DNA from: Bacteroidales bacterium
GTDB taxonomy: Bacteria; Bacteroidota; Bacteroidia; Bacteroidales; UBA3824
Reading direction: 5' to 3'
Length of the DNA: 5,274 bases
Assembly: GCA_017645985.1 (NCBI GenBank)
Contig: JAGCNK010000168.1
Span: 1-5,274, forward strand
Below the pieces are notes generated by a model. That model was not told where the DNA came from. It saw only the letters and a program-made list of their open reading frames with translations, and searched no databases. The position numbers were made by a program, and so were the translations under genes. Below are positions 1 to 5,274 of this stretch, piece after piece (the stretch's first letter is position 1; each line of letters begins with the position of its first letter).

Positions 1-106
1 ACGCACCATTGCCGACCTTGCCAACGAGGAGAACATCAACGCATCGCACATAGCCGAGGCCATCACCTACCGCAGTCTCTACCGTGAAAGCTGGGGATTA
101 GGATAA
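1..106 (+). CDS. comM: ComM/YifB family Mg-chelatase-like AAA+ ATPase, C-terminal end (partial)
   Basis: Only the last 34 codons are present; the gene begins before the window and is read in the frame starting at base 2. The peptide begins RTIADLANEENI, continues with HIAEAITYRSLYRE and ends WGLG. An IADL...I...H(I/L)xEAixYR pattern is typical of the extreme C-terminus of the YifB/ComM family, the C-terminal helical part of the Mg-chelatase fold. In naturally competent bacteria such as Vibrio and Haemophilus, ComM is a hexameric helicase that promotes branch migration during integration of transforming DNA. In Bacteroidota its role is largely untested. The ATPase core lies outside the window, so catalytic residues cannot be checked. 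The gene ends in two consecutive in-frame stops, TAA at 104-106 and TAG at 107-109. The family call rests on a short tail, but the motif match is good. Confidence 0.8.
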   Translation, partial: RTIADLANEENINASHIAEAITYRSLYRESWGLG

Positions 107-128
107 TAGTATGTCGAAAAAAACAATC

Positions 129-158
129 ACGCAAAAGGTATTTTTTGTAACTTTGCGT
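129..158. repeat. 7-bp inverted repeat spanning the ATPase promoter
   Basis: ACGCAAA at 129-135 is the exact reverse complement of TTTGCGT at 152-158, with a 16-base spacer. The right arm overlaps the 3' half of the -7 box (148-155) and the left arm lies near where the -33 element would be. It could be an operator for a dimeric regulator, or chance in AT-rich DNA. No regulator is identifiable in the window. Confidence 0.35.
148..155 (+). promoter_or_regulatory. Bacteroidota -7 box upstream of the Ca2+ ATPase gene
   Basis: TAACTTTG, followed by C, matches the Bacteroidota sigma-ABfr -7 consensus TAnnTTTG. It lies 22 bp before the ATG at 178, which would give a leader of roughly 15-20 bases. 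The -33 element (TTTG or TTG about 19 bp upstream, near 125-128) is not recognisable; that region reads AATC. No Shine-Dalgarno sequence is visible; the leader is A/T-rich, which is normal in this phylum. Confidence 0.6.
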
Positions 159-177
159 CAAATTTATTTATTACGCT

Positions 178-2973
178 ATGTCAACCCATCACCACTATTC
201 TGGCCTCTCTGACAGCGAGGTGGCCGAAAGCCGAAAGATTAACGGCGCAAATATTCTTACTCCGCCGCAGAAAGAAACTCTGTGGGACACACTTAAAGGT
301 GTGCTGAAACATTGGATTTCGATATCGCTGGCGGCTATTACCGTGGGCGCGGCGGTGACGGCGGTGTGTTTGGGCGGATACTACATTATGCCCGCCGTGC
401 TGGCTGTGTCGTGGCTGCTGATTGTGGTTGTGGGATTGTTCGGCGGGTTCGACGATCCGCTTTTCAAGATACTTATCACTGCGTTTGTGCTCTCGATTGG
501 TATCTCTATTTACGAATTTGAGGTACAGAACGCCGGAGTGTCTACTTTTTTTGAACCTGTGGGCATCATTGTGGCTCTGCTGCTGGCTACGGGTGTGGCT
601 TTTTTGTTGGAAAAGAAAAACGAAAAGACTTTTCAATCGCTCAACAAGGTAAACGACGACACATTTGTAAAAACCATCCGAAACAACAACGTATGCCAGG
701 TGCCTCGCCGCGACATTGTGGTGGGCGACATTGTGATTCTGGAACAAGGCGAGGAGATTCCTGCCGACTGCCAACTGCTTGAAAGTATAAACCTTATAGT
801 AAACGAATCGTCGCTTACGGGCGAACTGCAAGCCAACAAAAACGCCGATATGTCGATTTCCGACCCCGAAGCCACATATCCTACATATCAGATTATGAAG
901 GGCACCACCATTATCGAAGGCTACTGCACGGCAAAGGTGTTTCGTGTGGGCGACAAGACCGAAAGTGGAAAGGTGTTTAAGGCGGCGCAGGTTGACGAGG
1001 GCGACCCCACTCCGCTGAGCGAAAAACTCGACTCTCTTGCCGACAAAATCACCAAGACAAGTTATTTGGTGGCTGGACTGATTATCGTGGGACGTTTGGT
1101 TACATACTTCTTCTCCGACGACTGCAGTTTCAACTGGCTCGACATTTTCTCATATCTTCTTAATACTGTGATGATTGCCGTTACTCTGATAGTGGTGGCT
1201 GTGCCGGAGGGACTGCCTATGAGCGTAACACTTTCGCTGGCGTTCAGTATGAAGAAGCTGATGAACGAGAACACCCTGCCCCGCACTATGCACGCCTGCG
1301 AAACTATGGGTGCGGCTTCGGTAATATGCACCGACAAGACTGGAACCCTTACTCAGAACAAAATGCAGGTGGCAGATTTGCAAATGTCTGAAATAGAGGA
1401 CAATCTGCTTGCCGAAATGATTGCGGTAAACTCCACGGCAAACCTCGATTTGTCCGACACTGAAAACATAAAACCAATAGGTAATCCCACCGAGGGCGCG
1501 TTGCTGCTCTGGCTCAGAGGCAAGAATATCGACTATCTTGCTGTAAGAGAGAAGGCTGAGATAGTGGAGCAACTTCCGTTCTCTACCGAAAACAAATATA
1601 TGGCCACCGTAACAATGTCGCCGACGGCTGGCAAAAAGATGCTGTTTGTAAAAGGCGCACCAGAGATAGTTCTCGGTTTTTCTAATCTAACTACCGCAGA
1701 ATCGGAAAGTTATACAACCAAGCTGTCGGAGTTTCAAGGTAGGGCATACCGCACACTCGCCTTGGCTTACAAAGAGTTGTCCGACGGCGAAGAGCCTTTT
1801 GAAAATGGCAAACTTAAAGATATAAAACTAAGCTTTGCAGGCATTTTTGCAATTTCAGACCCTGTGCGGGTAGGAGTTGCCGAAGCGGTAAAATCGTGCA
1901 CAGCCGCAGGCATTCAAGTAAAGATAGTTACGGGCGACACATCATTGACAGCCAAAGAGATAGGCCGTCAGATAGGTCTGCTCGCAAACAACGATGCCGA
2001 CAACGCAGTGATAACAGGAAGCGAATTTGAGGCAATGACTGACGAAGAACTGTCGTCACGTCTCGGCGATTTGAAAATACTCTCACGCGCACGTCCACAC
2101 GACAAGGAACGACTTGTAAAACTCTTGAAACGAGCCGACTACGTGGTAGCTGCCACCGGCGACGGCACAAACGACGCTCCTGCCCTTAACGCCGCCGACG
2201 TGGGTCTGTCGATGGGCGACGGTACTGCAGTAGCCAAAGAGGCGTCGGATATGACCATTCAAGACAATTCGTTCTCTACCATCAGCAACGCCGTAATGTG
2301 GGGACGTTCGCTCTACAAAAACATTCAGCGGTTTATAATGTTTCAAATGACCATCAATGTGGTGGCGTGCCTTATAGTGCTTATCGGCGCATTTATCGGC
2401 ACACAGTCGCCCCTGACGGTTACGCAGATGCTTTGGGTCAACCTTATTATGGACACCTTTGCAGCCATAGCTCTTGCATCGTTGCCGCCATCGTCCGACG
2501 TTATGAAAGAGAAACCTCGAAAGATAACAGATTTTATCATCTCAAAATCTATGAGGCGTAGTATTTTTGGTGTGGGACTCCTCTTTACCGCTCTTCTGCT
2601 TGGTATTCTTACAATTATGCAACACGCCGACATCTCTTGTATGGCCGATTTTTTGAGTTTCAATTACGGTGCCTACAACGGTCTGAGCGATTACGAACTG
2701 AGCCTGTTTTTCACCATTTTTGTGATGCTGCAATTTTGGAATATGTTTAACGCCAAGGCCTTTTTGACCGGCAAATCGGCATTCCACAATCTAAAAAACA
2801 GCAGAGGTTTTCTACTAATTTCGGCAGTGATTTTTATAGGTCAGATACTTATTGTTGAAATCGGCGGACAGATGTTTAACGTTACCCATCTTGCTATAAA
2901 TGATTGGATTATCATCATTCTGGCTACTATGCCTGTGATGATTGTGGGTGAAATCAAGCGCAAATTTGCATAA
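178..2973 (+). CDS. PMCA-type calcium-translocating P-type ATPase
   Basis: This is a P2B-like ATPase that should export Ca2+ from the cytoplasm across the inner membrane using ATP. Order of parts: cytosolic N-terminal region (residues 1-42), an apparent extra hydrophobic pair (about 46-66 and 70-89), M1 (95-113), M2 (122-145), actuator domain with TGE (214-216), M3 and M4 (295-312, 325-348) with PEGLP (343-347), P and N domains, then M5-M10 (from about 720). Catalytic motifs are intact: DKTGT with phosphorylated Asp386, KGAPE (492-496), DPVR (561-564), TGD (585-587) and TGDGTNDAPAL (660-670). Ca2+ ligands fit a single PMCA-like site: Glu344 (M4), Asn755 and Asp759 (M6). The position equivalent to SERCA Glu771 is Ala730 and that of Glu908 is Gln852. 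There is no C-terminal calmodulin-type tail. TGDT replaces the usual TGDN at 585-588. The length of 931 is slightly above the roughly 880-900 I recall for relatives, which the N-terminal insertion explains. The ATG at 178 fits the promoter spacing and the family N-terminus (YSGLSDSEV). The stop is TAA. Family assignment is very secure; ion specificity is inferred from motifs. Confidence 0.95.
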   Translation: MSTHHHYSGLSDSEVAESRKINGANILTPPQKETLWDTLKGVLKHWISISLAAITVGAAVTAVCLGGYYIMPAVLAVSWLLIVVVGLFGGFDDPLFKILITAFVLSIGISIYEFEVQNAGVSTFFEPVGIIVALLLATGVAFLLEKKNEKTFQSLNKVNDDTFVKTIRNNNVCQVPRRDIVVGDIVILEQGEEIPADCQLLESINLIVNESSLTGELQANKNADMSISDPEATYPTYQIMKGTTIIEGYCTAKVFRVGDKTESGKVFKAAQVDEGDPTPLSEKLDSLADKITKTSYLVAGLIIVGRLVTYFFSDDCSFNWLDIFSYLLNTVMIAVTLIVVAVPEGLPMSVTLSLAFSMKKLMNENTLPRTMHACETMGAASVICTDKTGTLTQNKMQVADLQMSEIEDNLLAEMIAVNSTANLDLSDTENIKPIGNPTEGALLLWLRGKNIDYLAVREKAEIVEQLPFSTENKYMATVTMSPTAGKKMLFVKGAPEIVLGFSNLTTAESESYTTKLSEFQGRAYRTLALAYKELSDGEEPFENGKLKDIKLSFAGIFAISDPVRVGVAEAVKSCTAAGIQVKIVTGDTSLTAKEIGRQIGLLANNDADNAVITGSEFEAMTDEELSSRLGDLKILSRARPHDKERLVKLLKRADYVVAATGDGTNDAPALNAADVGLSMGDGTAVAKEASDMTIQDNSFSTISNAVMWGRSLYKNIQRFIMFQMTINVVACLIVLIGAFIGTQSPLTVTQMLWVNLIMDTFAAIALASLPPSSDVMKEKPRKITDFIISKSMRRSIFGVGLLFTALLLGILTIMQHADISCMADFLSFNYGAYNGLSDYELSLFFTIFVMLQFWNMFNAKAFLTGKSAFHNLKNSRGFLLISAVIFIGQILIVEIGGQMFNVTHLAINDWIIIILATMPVMIVGEIKRKFA

Positions 2974-2999
2974 GTAAATGCATTATTTTTTACTTTTTT
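2972..2999 (+). terminator. Possible weak AT-rich terminator after the Ca2+ ATPase gene
   Basis: AAGTAAA at 2972-2978 pairs perfectly with TTTACTT at 2989-2995 across a 10-base loop, and the run of six T (2994-2999) overlaps and follows the right arm. The left arm includes the last two bases of the stop codon. The stem has only one G-C pair, so stability is poor. Position at the end of the gene and the T tract are the main support. Confidence 0.35.
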
Positions 3000-3013
3000 A
3001 ATATTATTTTACA

Positions 3014-3033
3014 TATTTTTGCGTTTAATTTTG
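3014..3033 (+). promoter_or_regulatory. Two candidate -7 boxes upstream of the YciO-type gene
   Basis: TATTTTTG (3014-3021) and TAATTTTG (3026-3033) both match TAnnTTTG, 12 bp apart. The second is followed by C, giving the fuller TAnnTTTGC form also seen before the ATPase gene, and is the better candidate. It would place the transcription start about 20-24 bases before the ATG at 3062. Neither has a clear TTTG at the -33 position; the upstream DNA is almost pure A/T. One box may be chance in such T-rich sequence. Confidence 0.5.
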
Positions 3034-3061
3034 CATCGGAAATCATAATCGAAAACACGTT

Positions 3062-3685
3062 ATGGGACTTTTATTAAAAATACATCCTGACACACCGCCT
3101 TTGCGCTTGATACTCAAAGCGGTAGAGATTCTCCAAAACGATGGGGTGATTATTTATCCCACCGACTCGGTATATGCTCTTGGATGCAGTATGAACAGCA
3201 AAAAGGCTCTTGAACGTCTTGCCCGTTTTAAGGGTATCAAATTAGACAAGGCGTGGTTTTCGTTTATCTGCAAAGATTTGTCCGATATTTCGGATTATAC
3301 TATGCCGCTCAGCACAGGTGTTTTTAAACTTTTGAAAAAGAACACTCCCGGTCCGTTCACCTTTATTTTGCCGGCAAGCAAAAAAATTCCGCGCATTTTT
3401 GATAATTCGCGCAAAACGGTGGGTCTGCGTATTCCCGACAGCCAAATACTCCACGATATTGTTGAAAATCTCGGCAACCCGCTCTTAACCACATCTATCG
3501 TGGACGACGACGACGAGATTGTAGAATACATCACCGACCCCGAACTTATTTGGGATCGCTACAAAAACTCTGTTGACCTCATTATCGACGGCGGCTACGG
3601 CAACAACAACCCCACTGCCGTTATCAACTGCACCGGCTCTGAAATTGAGGTTATCCGCGAGGGAATCAGGGAGTTGGAGTGGTAA
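3062..3685 (+). CDS. yciO: Sua5/YciO/YrdC-fold protein, YciO subtype
   Basis: At 207 residues this is a single-domain member of the family whose TsaC/Sua5 branch makes threonylcarbamoyl-AMP from Thr, bicarbonate and ATP for the t6A37 modification of tRNA. Visible family motifs: YPTDSVYALGC (32-42), NTPGPFTFIL (94-103), VGLRIP (120-125), PLLTTS (140-145), DGGYGNNNPTAVI (176-188) and IREG (198-201). The overall layout follows E. coli YciO (206 residues), including the CKDLSD segment (70-75) and a VDLIIDGGY segment near the C-terminus. The KxR...SxN tetrad of TsaC is not kept: the lysine region reads KGIKLDKAW (57-65) and the SxN position is Ser145-Ile-Val147. YciO proteins have weak or no TsaC activity and their role is poorly known, so an automatic label of threonylcarbamoyl-AMP synthase would be uncertain. 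The ATG at 3062 follows a promoter-like spacer, and the first residues align well with the family. The gene ends 4 bp from the convergent DUF2807 gene. It is a cytoplasmic protein with no signal peptide or membrane segment. Confidence 0.9.
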   Translation: MGLLLKIHPDTPPLRLILKAVEILQNDGVIIYPTDSVYALGCSMNSKKALERLARFKGIKLDKAWFSFICKDLSDISDYTMPLSTGVFKLLKKNTPGPFTFILPASKKIPRIFDNSRKTVGLRIPDSQILHDIVENLGNPLLTTSIVDDDDEIVEYITDPELIWDRYKNSVDLIIDGGYGNNNPTAVINCTGSEIEVIREGIRELEW

Positions 3686-3689
3686 AATC

Positions 3690-4526
3690 CTAACGAATTT
3701 TGATTTTGCAATCGGCTGTAACGTTTTGCGTAACCTTTGGCAAACCCGTGCAGACTATGTGCGAGCGTTCTTTGGCGTTGAGCACCAATGTGGTGGTGGC
3801 TTTAAAAAACACATCTGAACGTCCTGCGGCATCTACCTTGGCATCGCGACTTTCGTAGCCAATACCTTCAAAACGGCTTTCACCCGAAATATTGAGCATA
3901 AACACGCCCGACTTGCCTGTGGCGTTTAGGCGCGATTTATTGGTGAGGGTAATGTCCGACACATCGGAAGTTACATTATAAATGCGTGCCACCGACGAAT
4001 CGGCAACAATTTTAAGTTTTTGAATTTTTCCTGAAATATCTGCACCGCTGTTTTTGGTGAGGTGGGCAGAGAGAGTTTCGCACGAAATTGTGCCTTCAAA
4101 ATTGCTGCTGTCATCGGCTCTGAGTCCAAAGTTTTTAAGCGTGTTTGGGTCGGAAAATTTCACAAATGCGTTTCCGCTAAGAGTAATTCGCTCAATGGGT
4201 TGCGCTGTGGTGATGATAATTTCTTGGTCAATTAAAGCCTTGTGGATATTGGCAGGTCCGGGGGTAAAATTCAACTGCGCCCGTCCGTTTTGATAAACAG
4301 AAAGCACACCAGCCTTTACCTTGATAACAAGACTTTTGTGCCCGTCGTCGGCGGCAGTCACCTTGATAGAATTTTCCTTTCCGCGCACTACCGTAACTTT
4401 AAGCATATCCGCCACAATAATTTTTTCAAAAATCGGCAGCGACTTCTCCTTAACAGTAATCTTTGGCTGCGAATGTAATGCAGTGACGGATAGTAATAAA
4501 AATATGGTGAGGATAGTGCGGTACAC
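3690..4526 (-). CDS. Secreted DUF2807 (putative auto-transporter adhesin, head GIN domain) protein
   Basis: This 278-residue protein starts with a signal peptide: a basic residue at Arg3, hydrophobic core ILTIFLLLSVTAL (5-17) and likely cleavage near HSQ (18-20). It has no lipobox cysteine, so the mature form is probably periplasmic or exported. The rest is beta-rich and ends at the C-terminus with no sorting domain or anchor. FEKIIVAD...KVTVVRG (33-49) is the usual start of the DUF2807/PF10988 domain, common in Bacteroidota. From about residue 117 it shows a run of degenerate repeats of about 18-22 residues, each with a small/polar turn (SGNAFVKFS, DSSNFEGTI, NSGADISGK, DSSVARIYN, NKSRLNATG, GESRFEGIG, GRSDVFFKA, ERSHIVCTG) between beta strands, which fits a right-handed beta-solenoid. 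The molecular function of the family is unknown; the adhesin name is a database label, not evidence. The start is GTG (4524-4526): the reading frame has an upstream stop at 4539-4541 and the next Met (residue 41) would remove the signal peptide. It lies 2 bp after lon and is probably coupled to it. The stop is TAG. Confidence 0.85.
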   Translation of the reverse strand: MYRTILTIFLLLSVTALHSQPKITVKEKSLPIFEKIIVADMLKVTVVRGKENSIKVTAADDGHKSLVIKVKAGVLSVYQNGRAQLNFTPGPANIHKALIDQEIIITTAQPIERITLSGNAFVKFSDPNTLKNFGLRADDSSNFEGTISCETLSAHLTKNSGADISGKIQKLKIVADSSVARIYNVTSDVSDITLTNKSRLNATGKSGVFMLNISGESRFEGIGYESRDAKVDAAGRSDVFFKATTTLVLNAKERSHIVCTGLPKVTQNVTADCKIKIR

Positions 4527-4528
4527 GG

Positions 4529-5274
4529 TTATTCTTCCTTATCTTTCTTGGTTTTGGCGGGTAGTTTTACTGGGTCTTTTACCTGATTGGGCTGCAAAAC
4601 AAGCGGCACAAGTTCCATTGCTGTGCTTACGTAGATAAATTCTAAGCCGCGGATATAGAGTTCGTTGATTTCTTCGATGTCGCGTTTGTTTTCTACCGAC
4701 ATAAATATTGTTTTGATGCCGGCACGTTTGGCAGCGAGAATTTTCTCCTTGATGCCGCCAACGGGGAGAACGCGTCCTGAGAGGGTGAGTTCGCCGGTCA
4801 TTGCCACAAAAGGTTTTACGGCGCGTTGCGAAAACAGCGAGGCAAAGCAAGTGAACATTGTGATACCTGCGCTCGGTCCATCTTTGGGCACTGCGCCTTC
4901 GGGTACGTGCAGGTGAACGTTGAACGCCTTGAACATACGGTTGTCGATTCCGAGTTTTTCTGCGTTTGATTTTACATATTGAAGGGCAATTTCGGCGCTC
5001 TCTTTCATCACGTTGCCGAGGTTGCCAGTTAGCGACAAACCTCCATTGCCACGGCTGAGGCTCGATTCCACATAGAGAATTTCGCCACCTGCGGCTGTCC
5101 ACGCCAAGCCTACCACCACGCCGGGAATATCGTTGGTGTGATATTCCTCGTGGAGATACTTGGGTATGCCGAGTTGTTTTTCAATCTCTTTTTCGGTGAG
5201 CGACGGGGCTTTTTCGTTGGATGCAATTTTTACGGCTGCCGTGCGTGCAAGCGACGAAAGCACGTTGTTCAACT
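4529..5274 (-). CDS. lon: ATP-dependent protease Lon, C-terminal proteolytic domain (partial)
   Basis: This is the C-terminal 248 or so residues of a LonA-type protease; the N-terminal substrate-binding and AAA+ ATPase domains lie beyond the right edge. The first readable codons are internal, not a true start. Lon degrades misfolded and selected regulatory proteins in the cytoplasm as a hexamer. The protease domain starts around NDIPGVVVGLAWTAAGG and includes VPEGAVPKDGPSAG with the catalytic Ser (codon 4871-4873) and LPVGGIKEKILAAKRAGI with the catalytic Lys (codon 4748-4750). The Ser-Lys spacing of 41 residues is close to that of E. coli Lon (679 and 722). The segment EKQLGIPKY before the domain is the usual linker where the LG.PK motif sits. 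The protein ends in a short lysine-rich tail (KLPAKTKKDKEE) past the conserved fold. The stop is TAA at 4529-4531. The downstream DUF2807 gene starts 2 bp later, indicating an operon. Confidence 0.97.
   Translation of the reverse strand, partial: LNNVLSSLARTAAVKIASNEKAPSLTEKEIEKQLGIPKYLHEEYHTNDIPGVVVGLAWTAAGGEILYVESSLSRGNGGLSLTGNLGNVMKESAEIALQYVKSNAEKLGIDNRMFKAFNVHLHVPEGAVPKDGPSAGITMFTCFASLFSQRAVKPFVAMTGELTLSGRVLPVGGIKEKILAAKRAGIKTIFMSVENKRDIEEINELYIRGLEFIYVSTAMELVPLVLQPNQVKDPVKLPAKTKKDKEE
4533..4540 (-). promoter_or_regulatory. Shine-Dalgarno-like sequence before the GTG start
   Basis: On the minus strand the last codons of lon read AAGGAAGA, and GGAAGA ends 6 bases before the GTG at 4526. 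This supports the GTG start and translational re-initiation after lon. The bases also encode the Lys-Glu-Glu end of Lon, and Bacteroidota rely little on Shine-Dalgarno pairing, so the match may be coincidental. Confidence 0.35.

Noticed and set aside
107..177. Possible small gene or RNA in the spacer after comM
   Set aside because: The 71-bp spacer is accounted for by the promoter and leader of the next gene. The ATG at 111 opens a short frame with no family resemblance or conserved context.
187..195. Run of three His at residues 4-6 of the Ca2+ ATPase, as a possible metal-binding tag
   Set aside because: Three residues are too few to infer metal binding, and the catalytic core is a Ca2+-type pump without P1B metal motifs such as CPC.
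181..831. 216-codon open frame on the minus strand opposite the start of the Ca2+ ATPase gene
   Set aside because: It is fully antisense to a well-supported gene, its translation is rich in His, Arg and Gln with no recognisable domain, and it has no promoter or start context of its own. It is a shadow frame.
2960..2969. Perfect 10-bp palindrome GCAAATTTGC at the end of the Ca2+ ATPase gene
   Set aside because: It is inside the coding sequence, has no loop for a hairpin, and short A/T-centred palindromes are expected by chance.
4539..5102. 187-codon open frame on the minus strand within lon
   Set aside because: It runs in another frame on the same strand as the conserved Lon protease domain, and its Arg-rich, low-complexity translation is typical of a frame-shifted shadow.
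1..5274. CRISPR array, tRNA or rRNA gene, insertion sequence, attachment site or novel defence system
   Set aside because: I found no spaced direct repeats, cloverleaf-like sequence, transposase or terminal repeats. The window is filled by ordinary protein genes.

Overview
The window looks like a housekeeping stretch of a Bacteroidota genome, most likely order Bacteroidales. I infer this from three things: TAnnTTTGC-type -7 promoter boxes before two genes, start sites on the + strand without a clear Shine-Dalgarno sequence, and proteins that read as Bacteroidales-type versions (a PMCA-like Ca2+ ATPase, a secreted DUF2807/GIN-domain protein, a YciO-type Sua5 protein). Genus or species cannot be fixed from this sequence.

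Layout, left to right. The + strand opens with the last 34 codons of a ComM/YifB-type Mg-chelatase-like ATPase (to 106). A 71-bp spacer carrying a promoter leads into a complete 931-residue P-type Ca2+ ATPase (178-2973). A very AT-rich 88-bp spacer, with a possible weak terminator and two candidate -7 boxes, precedes a 207-residue Sua5/YciO/YrdC-fold protein of the YciO subtype (3062-3685). Four bases later the minus-strand genes converge on it: a 278-residue secreted DUF2807 protein (3690-4526) and, upstream of that, the C-terminal 248 residues of the ATP-dependent protease Lon (4529-5274, cut by the window edge). The coding density is very high and no gap exceeds 90 bp.

How the genes relate. 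lon and the DUF2807 gene are 2 bp apart and probably co-transcribed and translationally coupled, the second starting at GTG. The + strand genes look like separate transcription units, since each of the two complete ones has its own candidate promoter. I see no CRISPR array, mobile element, RNA gene or defence system. The points most worth a second look are an apparent extra two-helix membrane hairpin near the N-terminus of the Ca2+ ATPase, the loss of the TsaC signature residues in the YciO-type protein, and the regular ~20-residue repeat of the DUF2807 protein placed directly behind lon.
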